Shown: piece after piece, positions 37,601 to 50,464 of the stretch
Position numbering within the stretch: the stretch's first letter is position 1
How the letters are laid out: each line of letters starts with the position of its first letter
From: Bacteroidaceae bacterium
GTDB lineage: Bacteria; Bacteroidota; Bacteroidia; Bacteroidales; Bacteroidaceae
NCBI GenBank assembly: GCA_017555585.1
Contig: JAFZGA010000011.1
Coordinates: 45,735 to 109,734 of the forward strand
DNA length: 64,000 nucleotides
Reading direction: 5' to 3'
Made by a program: the position numbers and the translations under genes
Notes under the pieces: model-generated
The model's input: only the letters and a program-made list of their open reading frames with translations
Databases searched by the model: none
Told to the model about the DNA's origin: nothing

Positions 37601-39141
37601 ATATTGGCTGTAAACTTGTTGGCAGCCATATTGTACTCTCCTGATATGTCGATTGGTGCAAATGCGTATTTGTTGCTTTCCAGGTCTGTTATGGAACCGG
37701 TCAACTTGATGTTCTTGTTCTTTTTGCTTAGGTTTCCGCTCGCTTTGGTTTGTAAAGAGCATATGAGCGGCTCGTTGATTGCTATAAGATTGTTGATGTT
37801 TATCTCTTCACCGTTGACGGTGATGTCAAACTCACCTCTGGTGTTGTAAACTATTTCTGTAGCGATGCAGCCATTCTCTGTTTGGACTCTCAAGCTTCCA
37901 TTCAATTCTTCGCTTGTGATTTCTGCTTCTCCGTTTATGGTGCAATTGCCGGTTTTCTCTTCGATATTCAGCTTGTCTGCGCCTATGAGTGATTGTAATG
38001 ATGAAATGCCCTCTTTGCTTAACTCAAGTTGTTTGAGTTGTATATTTGCCCTTCTCTCTTTATCGTATGGGTTCTCGATTGTAACAGTGCTTCTTAATGC
38101 AATATTGTTGTCGACGCTTTTTGCCGAGATTATCGTATGTGAAGTGATGCTGTCCGAACAGTTGCTGATGTCGAACGATATGGCTGGTATTCCGTCCGGC
38201 ATTGTCTTCATTATAGGTTTAAAATCGGAGAATGCCATCTTTTCACTGCGGATATTGCCTGATATCTTAAGGCCTTTTGGTGAATTCTTTCCAAATGATA
38301 CCGATATTGAGTCTGAGAGGACAGAACCGTTCGGCAACAGTATCTTGGTGCCGTCAAACCGTATGCCTCTTCTGTTGGCTTTTATGCTGGTATTGAACTT
38401 TTTCAGTTCCAGTCCGCTTCTCTCTTTTCCTTTTATAGAGCGTACAAGCAGATCAAGTTCCTCGCGAAGGAACTTCTTCATTGAGATATTACAGTCTATG
38501 TCCTCAACAGCAATATGTGACGGGTCGAAATTCTCTTCCGTCATCGGGGAATCTTTTATGTCGTATCTGAATTTACCGTCGTATATAAGCAGTTGGTTTA
38601 TGCGTAAGGTAAATTTCGGCTCTTTATCGTCGTTGTCTTGTTTTAGCCTGTCGAGAATGAATTGTATGTTAATGGGTGACTGTTGGGCTTCCCTGTTGAT
38701 TCTTATATCGGGGCTTGCTATAGCCAGAGTGTTTATCTGTATTTTGTTTTTCAACAGCTTTTCCGGTGAAATGTGTGCAGTTACATTTTCTGCATAAAGT
38801 GCGGTGTCACCGGATAAATCGCGTACAACAATTTCTTTGAGAATGATTTCGTCAAGATGTCTGACCCTTATGCTGCCTATGCTTATAGGGGCTTCAAGCA
38901 AAGTTTCAATTTCTTTGGTGATAGCCGAAGCAAGCTTCTGCTGGACCGTATCAAGCCTTAACGACATCGACAACAGATAAACTGTCGCCACTATCGCTGA
39001 TATAATTATTGATATGTATTTTATGGGTTTGATAAGGCTAAGTGTGTTAAAGGGCTTGTGTTGTGTATAATTTTTGCGAAGATAATGAATTTTGATGATA
39101 TTACCGATAGATTTATGTTGTAAACTATTGTTTCCATTCAT
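34588..39141 (-). CDS. tamB: TamB/DUF490-type translocation and assembly protein
   Basis: 1517 residues. One N-terminal membrane segment (about 40-60, ISIIISAIVATVYLLSMSL) is followed by ~1250 residues of repetitive beta strands typical of AsmA/TamB proteins that bridge inner and outer membranes. The C-terminal DUF490 region (about 1100-1470) holds GNAN-type motifs such as LYGTVYVTGNAN and FNGNPYEANLDI. The last 25 residues are a Lys/Glu-rich tail. The family helps phospholipid transport and outer-membrane protein insertion. The start is unsure: the ~35 residues before the helix are unusual, and a TATCTTCG box lies inside the annotated 5' end (39077-39084). Confidence 0.88.
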   Translation of the reverse strand: MNGNNSLQHKSIGNIIKIHYLRKNYTQHKPFNTLSLIKPIKYISIIISAIVATVYLLSMSLRLDTVQQKLASAITKEIETLLEAPISIGSIRVRHLDEIILKEIVVRDLSGDTALYAENVTAHISPEKLLKNKIQINTLAIASPDIRINREAQQSPINIQFILDRLKQDNDDKEPKFTLRINQLLIYDGKFRYDIKDSPMTEENFDPSHIAVEDIDCNISMKKFLREELDLLVRSIKGKERSGLELKKFNTSIKANRRGIRFDGTKILLPNGSVLSDSISVSFGKNSPKGLKISGNIRSEKMAFSDFKPIMKTMPDGIPAISFDISNCSDSITSHTIISAKSVDNNIALRSTVTIENPYDKERRANIQLKQLELSKEGISSLQSLIGADKLNIEEKTGNCTINGEAEITSEELNGSLRVQTENGCIATEIVYNTRGEFDITVNGEEININNLIAINEPLICSLQTKASGNLSKKNKNIKLTGSITDLESNKYAFAPIDISGEYNMAANKFTANIRTFDPALTAQMNMNYTNESEHRVVLSLDVDSIIPQKIGLNDKAGETFSFNFDGELTYKNKENNILNAKLQNFTHRNGEEKNCIRNLHFCDNQSEEQRLTMINSDFIDCSIIGKFDYSSIIGSLYKLAQTHIPSLFNDVHTTENDDCDYILKCEIKDSHFISNLLKLPITINSPSSISGICNDSKGIFTINSVFNEIDINNTRFRSIEFDSKSSSGVLAINSQIIKPDKSRSNDPADDLHIDIGCKLFNDTILNTFSWGNKKTKKRSEGNVQFEAMLERDKNDMLYVKADVLPDSIMHNDSVWYISGSSIYGTLDKININGLYLYNNHQHLRIDGVVGKEKEDILSVSANNLEVSTILDLVRFRILRFNGNATGTAQATSLLSAPDVSGRFDVDSFKIDNGYLGDADLHIGWRNSDKSIFLNAEIDNKAGKTSRVDGFLSQANDTIHLEIEADELNATFINKMVRSFMSDIEGTGSGKVYLLGKWREVDLKGSVALNCSARINPTHVRYTFHGDSLYFTSGKLSFYDAHVTDKRGNSGWLSGDVTHKNLGKWSCDLNARAENLLVYDTNNFDELPLYGTVYVTGNANLKAGSNGLFLKAEVRNEPNSRIVYNASESGGVRDNSFVTFIDSSKQMSGNEKNEEKENTYKKIESSMNLDFLIDTNEGLQVKVYTNLKSDDYIDLYGNGAINAIYDEKDGFSLKGNMDLNRGTYKITVQDIFTKEFNITKGSTLLFNGNPYEANLDIKAKYLVPSASLSALTTETTNRKSVKVNCLMDITGTLASPVLNFDLELPEGSEEEKEMLASATSTPEQKNMQFIYLLGIGKFYTYDYNNPLATNTQSSTAVESLISNTLSGQLNNMLGQIIDNGNWNISGNFSTSERGWNSMEVEGMLEGRLLNDRLLINGNLGYRENPVANRNVIGDFELQWLLNRKGTISLRAYSKTNDRYFSKTNLTTQGAGIILRHDFNSWKWWKKEEKEEKEKKKTNKTKKEQEEERIKVKRTIQE

Positions 39142-39150
39142 TTTTTTTAC

Positions 39151-39181
39151 TTTGAATTTGGGATATTTTGTTGTATCTTTG
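39151..39181 (+). promoter_or_regulatory. Promoter of the SLC13 permease gene
   Basis: -33 TTTG (39151-39154), 19-base spacer, -7 TATCTTTG (39174-39181). The leader before the ATG is about 95 bases, long for this window. Confidence 0.7.
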
Positions 39182-39284
39182 CGCCCGTTATTTGCAGGAA
39201 TAGGCTATCCTCGTATCGTGGTGTGGAAGTCTTGTTTCATTTGCATGTACAATCCTTACCTTTTTACAGATAAAATTTGCAGAA

Positions 39285-41138
39285 ATGATAGAAACGATTG
39301 TAATTCTGTTACTTTCGGTCGGCTTTTTTATTAGCGGAAAAGTCCGTTCCGATATTGTTGCTTTGTGTGCGCTTGTAGCACTCATGTTGCTTGGTATATT
39401 GACTCCTGATGAGGCTTTGGCCGGTTTTTCGAGCAACGTGATCATAATGATGGTCGGCTTGTTTGTGGTCGGTGGTGCGATATTCCAGACTGGACTTGCC
39501 AAAATGATAAGTTCGAAGTTGATGAAGCTTGCAGGACAGAGTGAAACAAGACTTTTTGTGCTTGTGATGCTTGTCACATCTTTTATGGGTGCTTTTGTCA
39601 GCAACACCGGAACTGTTGCCATAATGATACCTATTGTTGTAAGCATGGCCATGAGTGTCAAGATGAATCCCGGTCGTTTGCTTATGCCTTTGGCTTTTGC
39701 AAGCAGTATGAGCGGTATGATGACTCTTATCGGTACACCACCTAACCTTGTCATAAACGAGGAACTTGTTTCGGGTGGATATCCGGGACTTGGCTTCTTT
39801 ACCTTTTTGCCGGTAGGTCTTATATGTGCTACGGTCGGAACGTTATTGCTTCTTCCTTTGAGCAATAAGTTTCTTTCCAAGCCCGGAGCTTTGAGCGGTG
39901 CAAGTGCAAGTTCGGGAAAATCGTTGAAGACATTGGTCAAGGAATATGGAATTTCAAGTAATCTACATCGTTTGCAGGTCAATGCCGCTTCATTGGTAGT
40001 CGGCAAGATGATCGGTGAGTTGAATATCCGCAAGAACTATAGCCTTAACATTATTGAGGTGCGTCATGTCGAACGTAACCAGCGTAATCCTCTTATGAAG
40101 AACATGGTGCAGCAGGCTGCTGATTCCGATACGGTTCTGCGCACTGATGATATTCTCTATATATCGGGAAATGCGGATATAGTAAAGGTCTTTGCCGAGA
40201 AATACAAACTGGAGATTCTGCCTGAAACGGATGGTTCTGCAAAAACAGCTCTTGATTTCTATGATATCGGTGTTGCCGAAATTGTGGTGATGTCTTCGTC
40301 GTCTGTTGTGAACAAGACTATACGTGAGATTGAGTTCCGTACAAAGTATAATGTGAGTGTACTTGGCATTTGCAGGAAGAATAAGTATATAATGCAAGGA
40401 ATTGTAGATGAGACCATCCATACAGGTGATGTCTTGCTTGTTCAGGGAACATGGGATAATATTGCAAGTCTTGAAAAAGAGAGCTCGGAATGGATCGTTG
40501 TCGGCCGTCCACTCGAAGAGGCTGCAAAGGTTACTTTGGACTACAAGGCACCGGTTGCGGCTGTCATAATGTTGGGAATGATTGCTGTCATGGTGTTTGA
40601 CTTTATACCTGTTGCTCCAGTGACGGCTGTGCTTATTGCAGCTTTGCTAATGGTGCTTACAGGATGTTTCCGAAATGTCGAGGCTGCGTACAAGACGATA
40701 AATTGGGAGAGTATAGTGCTTATTGCTGCGATGATGCCTATGTCGGTGGCGTTGCAGAAAACCGGCGTTTCGGCTTTGATCTCGAACGCGCTTGTTGCAA
40801 ATTTGGGTGGATATGGTCCGATACTCTTACTTGCCGGTATATATTTTACCACTTCGTTCATGACTATGTTTATAAGCAATACGGCTACGGCGGTTCTTAT
40901 GGCGCCGATTGCCATGAGCAGTGCCGAACAGATCGGGGTCAATCCGGTGCCGATGTTGTTTGCTGTCACATTGGGTGCAAGCCTTTGTTTCGCATCTCCA
41001 TTCTCGACTCCGCCCAATGCTTTGGTGATGCCTGCAGGACAGTATAAGTTCTCGGACTACGTCAAGGTCGGTTTGCCGTTGCAGATTATTCTTGGAATAG
41101 TCATGATTCTTGTTTTGCCTCTATTGTTTCCGTTTTGA
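39285..41138 (+). CDS. SLC13/DASS-type permease with TrkA-C domains
   Basis: 617 residues. The N-terminal membrane half ends near 205 and contains the motif SNTGTVAIMIPIV, then TLIGTPPN. Two TrkA-C (RCK_C) domains fill about 220-400 (KMIGELNIRKNY, DTVLRTDDILYISGN). The second membrane half (about 415-617) has SNTATAVLMAPIA and FASPFSTPPNALV. Such proteins import divalent anions (sulfate, dicarboxylates); the TrkA-C insert suggests gating by a small ligand. Substrate unknown. Confidence 0.9.
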   Translation: MIETIVILLLSVGFFISGKVRSDIVALCALVALMLLGILTPDEALAGFSSNVIIMMVGLFVVGGAIFQTGLAKMISSKLMKLAGQSETRLFVLVMLVTSFMGAFVSNTGTVAIMIPIVVSMAMSVKMNPGRLLMPLAFASSMSGMMTLIGTPPNLVINEELVSGGYPGLGFFTFLPVGLICATVGTLLLLPLSNKFLSKPGALSGASASSGKSLKTLVKEYGISSNLHRLQVNAASLVVGKMIGELNIRKNYSLNIIEVRHVERNQRNPLMKNMVQQAADSDTVLRTDDILYISGNADIVKVFAEKYKLEILPETDGSAKTALDFYDIGVAEIVVMSSSSVVNKTIREIEFRTKYNVSVLGICRKNKYIMQGIVDETIHTGDVLLVQGTWDNIASLEKESSEWIVVGRPLEEAAKVTLDYKAPVAAVIMLGMIAVMVFDFIPVAPVTAVLIAALLMVLTGCFRNVEAAYKTINWESIVLIAAMMPMSVALQKTGVSALISNALVANLGGYGPILLLAGIYFTTSFMTMFISNTATAVLMAPIAMSSAEQIGVNPVPMLFAVTLGASLCFASPFSTPPNALVMPAGQYKFSDYVKVGLPLQIILGIVMILVLPLLFPF

Positions 41139-41192
41139 TTGGTAAATGATAAAAATTATCTGTCAAAATTGCTTATTTCCTTTCATAATGTG

Positions 41193-41200
41193 TAATTTTG
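41193..41200 (+). promoter_or_regulatory. -7 box of the sigma-54 activator operon
   Basis: TAATTTTG, matching TAnnTTTG, with a TTG about 21 bases upstream (41170). It overlaps a possible TTG start, which rules that start out and supports the ATG at 41219. Confidence 0.65.
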
Positions 41201-41218
41201 TCAGCAAATGGTGCAGAA

Positions 41219-42460
41219 ATGGATTTGAAAGAGATACAGATAGTAAAACAGCAGTTTGGAATAATTGGTAACGATCCGGTTTTGCTTAGAGCTATTGATA
41301 CGGCCATTCAGGTGGCTCACACCGACTTGACAGTACTTGTTACGGGTGAAAGCGGTGTGGGAAAGGAGTTTTTTCCAAAAATAATTCACTCGAACAGTGT
41401 ACGCAAGCACGGTAAGTATATTGCTGTGAACTGTGGTGCAATACCTGAAGGCACTATCGATTCGGAACTTTTCGGTCATGTGAAGGGGGCATTTACCGGT
41501 GCTGTAAATGAACGTAAAGGATATTTCAGTGAGGCAGATGGTGGAACTATCTTCCTTGATGAAGTTGCGGAATTGCCTATGTCTACACAGGCCCGTCTGT
41601 TGCGTGTGCTTGAGAATGGTGAATATTTGCGTGTAGGATCATCTGATGTCGAAAAGACCGATGTGCGTATTGTTTGTGCGACAAATGTAAATCTTGTTGA
41701 GGCAATAGCTGAAGGCCGCTTCCGTGAGGATCTGTACTACCGTTTGAATACTGTGCCCATAACTGTTCCGCCGTTGCGCAAGCGCGGTGAAGATGTCGTT
41801 CTTCTGTTCATGAAGTTCTGCATGGATTTTGCTTCGAAGTATAAAGTCCCCAAAGTGCAGCTTGATGCAAGTGCTAAAACCGCAATAATGAACTATTCCT
41901 GGCCGGGAAATATACGTCAGTTGAAGAATGTGGCGGAACAGGTCTCTATACTTGAATTGAACCGTGATGTGAGTGGTGATGTAATGTTGCATTATCTTCC
42001 AAAGGAGCAGAAGAAGAATCTTCCGATGTTTGCCGGGCAGGCCGACAAGAAGTCTTTCGAGAGCGAGCGCGAGATTTTGTATAGCGTCTTGTTTGATATG
42101 CGTCGTGACATTACCGAGTTGAAGCAACAGCTTGAAAGCCTGCGTGTGTCGCGTCAGGAGCAAGACTCTCATTTGTCGTATTATCCTACTTCGCAATATA
42201 CTGATACACGGGAGGTGGCGGTGGTGCAGCATCACGCACAGCAACCGTACCAGATACCGGTTTCGCAGGAACGTTTTGAGCCTTCGGCAAGTGTTGTCGA
42301 TGAATATGTCGAAGAGGCTATATCGCTCGATGATATGGAGAAAAAGGCAATATTGATGGCGTTGGAAAGAAACAAAGGAAAACGGCGTAATGCAGCAAAG
42401 GAGTTGAATATCTCTGAGCGTACATTATATAGAAAAATTAAAGAGTATGGCATTGAATAA
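41219..42460 (+). CDS. Sigma-54-dependent transcriptional activator without sensor domain
   Basis: 413 residues from the ATG at 41219. The AAA+ domain starts almost at once (FGIIGNDPVLLRAI): Walker A GESGVGKE, the sigma-54 contact loop GAFTGA, Walker B GGTIFLDEVAE, arginine-finger region FREDLYYRLN and WPGNIRQLKN. A linker rich in Gln/Ser follows (about 275-365), then a Fis-type helix-turn-helix (NKGKRRNAAKELNISERTLYRKI). There is no receiver or GAF domain, so activity must be set by level or by a partner. It overlaps lptE by 14 bases. Confidence 0.93.
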   Translation: MDLKEIQIVKQQFGIIGNDPVLLRAIDTAIQVAHTDLTVLVTGESGVGKEFFPKIIHSNSVRKHGKYIAVNCGAIPEGTIDSELFGHVKGAFTGAVNERKGYFSEADGGTIFLDEVAELPMSTQARLLRVLENGEYLRVGSSDVEKTDVRIVCATNVNLVEAIAEGRFREDLYYRLNTVPITVPPLRKRGEDVVLLFMKFCMDFASKYKVPKVQLDASAKTAIMNYSWPGNIRQLKNVAEQVSILELNRDVSGDVMLHYLPKEQKKNLPMFAGQADKKSFESEREILYSVLFDMRRDITELKQQLESLRVSRQEQDSHLSYYPTSQYTDTREVAVVQHHAQQPYQIPVSQERFEPSASVVDEYVEEAISLDDMEKKAILMALERNKGKRRNAAKELNISERTLYRKIKEYGIE

Positions 42461-42974
42461 GGTTCTACAATATTTGGGCAAGTTATCGCTTCTGTTGGTG
42501 TTGCCGGCAGTTGTCGCATGTACTGTAAGCTATAAGTTTACCGGTGCTTCAATTGATTATACTAAGGTAAAGACCATTTCTATGGCCCAATTCCAGAATC
42601 GAGCACCTTATCAATGGGCTCCAATGGCTACAATGTTGAATGAGGCTTTGAATGATGCTTTTGTGCAACAGACAAAATTGCAACAGGTGGCGCGTGGCGG
42701 TGATTTGCATCTTGATGGTGAAATAACGGCGTATGACCAGTTCAATAAATCCATTTCGTCTGATGGCTACTCTTCTATGGTGCAGCTGAAATTGACTGTC
42801 AATGTACGATTTACAAATAACACAAACCACGACGAGGATTTCGAACGTAATTTCAGTGCTACAAGGGATTTTGATGCTTCACAGTCGCTTGATTCTGTTC
42901 AGGAGGATCTTGTGACACAGATGATAAAGGAGATCGTCGATGCTATTTTCAATGCGGCAGTAGCCAATTGGTGA
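42447..42974 (+). CDS. lptE: LptE-like lipoprotein
   Basis: 175 residues. A signal with lipobox VVAC (Cys25) is followed by CTVSYKFTGASID, then a compact alpha/beta domain like the Bacteroidetes LptE family. LptE plugs the LptD barrel that inserts LPS in the outer membrane. The start overlaps the end of the sigma-54 activator gene and the stop overlaps the next ATG, so the three are translationally coupled. LptD is not in the window. Confidence 0.85.
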   Translation: MALNKVLQYLGKLSLLLVLPAVVACTVSYKFTGASIDYTKVKTISMAQFQNRAPYQWAPMATMLNEALNDAFVQQTKLQQVARGGDLHLDGEITAYDQFNKSISSDGYSSMVQLKLTVNVRFTNNTNHDEDFERNFSATRDFDASQSLDSVQEDLVTQMIKEIVDAIFNAAVANW

Positions 42975-43693
42975 TGTGTATGGAGAAATTTTCGTATTAC
43001 ATATCGCATCCAGAGAAGCTTGACAGGGATACATTGTATGAATTGCGTATGATTGTACGCAAGTATCCTGATTTTGATGTTGCACGTCTTCTTATGCTCA
43101 AGAACCTTTATCTTCTTCATGATATTGAATTCGGCAAGGAACTGCGTGTGGCTGCATTGTATCTTAAAAACCGCTTGCCATTATTCAATCTTATATCGGG
43201 AGCAGATGCTTCTGCTTTGGAGGAAATTCCGCAAGATGATATTTCGGTAGATCGGACAATTTCTTTAATAGATGCTTTTCTTGGTACATTGCCTGCCGAG
43301 AGTCTCTCGCTTGAGGCCGAGAGTGCGGCAGCGGTCGATTATGTTTCGGCATATCTCAAGAATGGAAATAAAGCAGAAACTCCTGTTCCGGCTTTACGCG
43401 GTCAGGATATCATTGATGAGTTCCTTTCCAATGGAAACGAGCGAATAACGCTTGATTTGAATGGCGGTTCTGATGAGGTTGTGACGCCGGTTGCCGAAGC
43501 ATGCGAGGAACAGGTTGCTGAAAATTCATTCTTTACCGAGACGCTTGCCAATATTTATATAAAACAATGTAAATATGAGAAAGCGCTTGAAATTATTAAG
43601 CGATTATGTTTGGAATATCCGAATAAAAATCGTTACTTTGCAGACCAAATCAGATTTTTAGAAAAAATAATAAAATATACAAAAAGAAAATAA
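42974..43693 (+). CDS. TPR-like helical protein of the lptE-secG operon
   Basis: 239 residues from the ATG at 42974, which overlaps the lptE stop (ATGA-type). A TTG two codons earlier is possible. The N-terminal ~80 residues (KLDRDTLYELRMIVRKYPDFDVARLLMLKN) and C-terminal ~50 (TETLANIYIKQCKYEKALEIIKRLCLEYPNKN) look like tetratricopeptide helices; the middle is acidic and poorly ordered. Function unknown. secG begins one base after its stop. Confidence 0.85.
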   Translation: MCMEKFSYYISHPEKLDRDTLYELRMIVRKYPDFDVARLLMLKNLYLLHDIEFGKELRVAALYLKNRLPLFNLISGADASALEEIPQDDISVDRTISLIDAFLGTLPAESLSLEAESAAAVDYVSAYLKNGNKAETPVPALRGQDIIDEFLSNGNERITLDLNGGSDEVVTPVAEACEEQVAENSFFTETLANIYIKQCKYEKALEIIKRLCLEYPNKNRYFADQIRFLEKIIKYTKRK

Positions 43694-43694
43694 T

Positions 43695-44003
43695 ATGTAT
43701 TTACTTTGTGTTTCACTTATCATTCTTGTATCGGTACTCATGTGTTTGATCGTTCTAATCCAGAACTCAAAGGGTGGTGGTTTGGCTGCAGGCTTTGCTT
43801 CATCAAACCAGATTATGGGTGTCAGAAAAACAACAGACTTCCTTGAGAAGGCTACATGGACTCTCGCTGGTCTTATGGTAATCATAAGCGTTCTTGCTGC
43901 TTATTCTCTTACTTCAGGAGAGGCAGTAGACTCTTTTGATGCTCAGGCTGTACAGACATACGAGACAGCTGCCGATAACGCAGAACTTCCTGTAGAGGAA
44001 TAA
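43695..44003 (+). CDS. secG: Preprotein translocase subunit SecG
   Basis: 102 residues. Two membrane helices (about 2-21 and 55-74) flank the conserved LIQNSKGGGLAAGFASSNQIMGVRKTTDFLEKATW, the SecG signature. The C-terminal tail is acidic, as usual in Bacteroidetes. It assists SecYE in protein export. It ends the sigma-54 activator-lptE-TPR operon. Confidence 0.95.
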   Translation: MYLLCVSLIILVSVLMCLIVLIQNSKGGGLAAGFASSNQIMGVRKTTDFLEKATWTLAGLMVIISVLAAYSLTSGEAVDSFDAQAVQTYETAADNAELPVEE

Positions 44004-44025
44004 TTTTCCCGTTATACAGTATATT

Positions 44026-44053
44026 AGCCGACCTCTGATGGTCGGCTTTTTGC
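44026..44053 (+). terminator. Rho-independent terminator after secG
   Basis: 8-bp stem AGCCGACC / GGTCGGCT with a 6-base loop, followed by TTTTTG. Confidence 0.8.
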
Positions 44054-44156
44054 GTTTGTGGCTGTTGAGAGGTGCGTATTGCTGATGCAGATAAAGCAAG
44101 TGTAGGCGAATTTCATAAAAGTTCAGTTTTCTTTTATGATTTTTATGATATTTTGC

Positions 44157-44164
44157 TAACTTTG
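44157..44164 (+). promoter_or_regulatory. -7 box of the GH2 gene
   Basis: TAACTTTG, matching TAnnTTTG, about 86 bases before the ATG. The -33 box is weak (TTTA). Confidence 0.6.
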
Positions 44165-44241
44165 CGATAATGAATTAATATGCGGTAGTGTGCCGATATC
44201 TGTGCGCTCTATCCGCATGGCAAAAGATAAATAATTTATAA

Positions 44242-48534
<4,293 letters not shown>

Positions 48535-48611
48535 AAATGTCTTTTTTACAGAATAATATTGAATTTATGTAAAAAAAGTCGAAAAAAAGGTAAAATATTA
48601 ATATTTAGTAG

Positions 48612-48619
48612 TATCTTTG
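48612..48619 (+). promoter_or_regulatory. -7 box of a small lipoprotein gene
   Basis: TATCTTTG, a full consensus match, 75 bases before the ATG. Confidence 0.65.
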
Positions 48620-48694
48620 CAAAAAATTTGAAATAAAGAGGTTGCCGAAACGCTATAAAGGGAGTAGGTGATATTTTAAACTTATAATATTGTT

Positions 48695-48898
48695 ATGAAG
48701 AAATTTTTCTATGTAGCAGTTATGGCTCTTGCTTTGACAGCATGTGGCAACGCTAGCAAGGAGAAGGTTGCAACAGATTACATCTGTGATTCAGTAGCAA
48801 CTGCAGTTGTTCCTGAGGCTGCAACAGATGTACTTCCTGCAGCAGCTCCAGTTCCAGGTCTTGGTAAGGTAGCTACAGACGTAGTTCCAGCTGAGTAA
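48695..48898 (+). CDS. Small Ala/Val-rich lipoprotein
   Basis: 67 residues. MKKFFYVAVMALALTAC is a lipoprotein signal with Cys17. The mature 51 residues have a loose repeat (VATDYICDSVATAVVPEAATDV, then KVATDVVPAE) and no cysteine besides the lipid anchor and one other. No known family. It has its own consensus promoter and terminator, so it is likely well expressed, probably anchored in the outer membrane. Confidence 0.8.
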   Translation: MKKFFYVAVMALALTACGNASKEKVATDYICDSVATAVVPEAATDVLPAAAPVPGLGKVATDVVPAE

Positions 48899-48926
48899 GA
48901 AGCCGTTGATTAAGAAGTTTAGAAGA

Positions 48927-48960
48927 TTGTCAATCTGCTGTCTTTGACAGGGATTGACAA
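48927..48960 (+). other. Two-part stem-loop after the small lipoprotein gene
   Basis: 9-bp outer stem TTGTCAATC / GATTGACAA and 5-bp inner stem CTGTC / GACAG with a TTT loop, in the 3' trailer of the lipoprotein gene. No T tract, so it may protect the message rather than end it. Confidence 0.5.
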
Positions 48961-49008
48961 CTATACTTCTTTAAAATGAAAAAATGCCCTTAGGGCTTAT
49001 CAATAAAA

Positions 49009-49044
49009 AAACAGACAAGTTATATTGACTTGTTTGTTTTTTTT
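49009..49044 (+). terminator. Rho-independent terminator of the small lipoprotein gene
   Basis: Stem AAACAGACAAGT / ACTTGTTTGTTT (one G.U) with a 7-base loop, followed by T8. Confidence 0.8.
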
Positions 49045-49080
49045 ATCTCATGGCAGTTTCTCTATTTCGAAAAAAGGTGC

Positions 49081-49088
49081 TATTTTCG
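49081..49088 (+). promoter_or_regulatory. Possible -7 box of mtaB
   Basis: TATTTTCG, one mismatch from TAnnTTTG, 38 bases before the ATG. Confidence 0.4.
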
Positions 49089-49125
49089 CAGAGATTTGGT
49101 CTTGTAAATCTGAATATATTGGCAA

Positions 49126-50460
49126 ATGATAGACAAAACTGTATTTAAGGATAAAAAGGCAATATACTATACCCTTGGTTGCAAACTGAATTTTTCTGAG
49201 ACTGCAACCATTGAGCGTCAGCTTCAGGAAGCCGGCATAAGAACTGCAAAACGTGGCGAAAAGGCCGATATCTGCATCGTTAACAGTTGTGCTGTTACGC
49301 AGGAAGCCGAAAAGAAATGCCGTCAGGCTATCCACAAACTTGTGCGTCAGCATCCCGGCGCATACGTTGTTGTAACAGGTTGTTATGCCCAGCTGTCGGC
49401 CGAAAAGCTCTCGAAAGAGCTTGGTGTCGATGTCGTGCTTGGTATAGACAAGAAAGGCGATGTCCTTGAACATCTCGGAAATCTCGAAAAGCATAACGAT
49501 GGCGGTGAATGGTATGCACGTCCAACAAAGGACGTACGCAATTTTGTCCATTCATGTTCGCGTGGCGACCGTACCCGTTATTTCTTGAAAGTACAGGATG
49601 GCTGTGACTATTTCTGTACCTATTGTACCATCCCTTTTGCGCGTGGACGAAGCCGTAATCCAAAGATCGAAGAACTTGTTGCTCAGGCGCAGATGGCGGC
49701 AACGGAAGGTGGCAAGGAGGTTGTCATTACAGGAGTGAATATCGGTGATTTTGGAAAGTCTACAGGCGAGAGTTTTGTATCGCTTGTGAAGGCCCTTGAT
49801 GGCGTATCAGGTATTTCGCGTTATCGCATATCATCCATTGAGCCGAATCTGCTAACCGACGAAATAATTGAGTATGTGTCACAATCGCGCGCATTTATGC
49901 CTCATTTCCATATCCCGTTGCAGGCCGGTAGTGACGAGGTTCTGAAACTCATGCACCGCCGTTACAATACGGAACTTTTCGCAAACAAGATTGCCAAGGT
50001 GCGTGAGGTACTGCCCGATGCATTTATTGGTGTCGATGTCATTGTTGGTACACGTGGAGAGAGCGAAGAACTTTTTGAGCAGGCATACGAATTCATTAAA
50101 GGACTTGATATATCGCAGTTGCATGTATTCAGCTATTCCGAGCGTCCTGGTACTCAGGCTTTGAAGATAGATGGAGCAGTAGCTCCTGCCGAGAAACATC
50201 GCCGTAGCCAGTTGCTCATTGCATTGAGCGAGGAGAAGCGTCTTGCCTTCTACGAGCGTCACATAGGTAAAGAGACTGTTGTGTTGTTCGAGAAACCGCG
50301 CTCAGGAATGCCGGTAGGCGGTTTTACCGATAATTACATAAGGGTGGAAACTGCACCCGATGCAAAGCTTGTCAACAGGCTTGTGCGTGTGAGACTTGGT
50401 GGTTTTAACGAGGATAAGTCGGCTCTTGTTGCCGATGAGATATTGGGCTTTGCCGACTGA
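49126..50460 (+). CDS. mtaB: tRNA t6A37 methylthiotransferase MtaB
   Basis: 444 residues. The N-terminal UPF0004 domain (about 10-125) has cluster cysteines in TLGCKLN, NSCAVT and TGCYAQ. The radical-SAM core has CDYFCTYCTIPFARGRSR (CxxxCxxC), and a TRAM-like end follows (about 380-440). It turns t6A37 into ms2t6A37 in ANN-decoding tRNAs. The overall pattern points to MtaB rather than MiaB or RimO. Confidence 0.92.
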   Translation: MIDKTVFKDKKAIYYTLGCKLNFSETATIERQLQEAGIRTAKRGEKADICIVNSCAVTQEAEKKCRQAIHKLVRQHPGAYVVVTGCYAQLSAEKLSKELGVDVVLGIDKKGDVLEHLGNLEKHNDGGEWYARPTKDVRNFVHSCSRGDRTRYFLKVQDGCDYFCTYCTIPFARGRSRNPKIEELVAQAQMAATEGGKEVVITGVNIGDFGKSTGESFVSLVKALDGVSGISRYRISSIEPNLLTDEIIEYVSQSRAFMPHFHIPLQAGSDEVLKLMHRRYNTELFANKIAKVREVLPDAFIGVDVIVGTRGESEELFEQAYEFIKGLDISQLHVFSYSERPGTQALKIDGAVAPAEKHRRSQLLIALSEEKRLAFYERHIGKETVVLFEKPRSGMPVGGFTDNYIRVETAPDAKLVNRLVRVRLGGFNEDKSALVADEILGFAD

Positions 50461-50464
50461 TACA

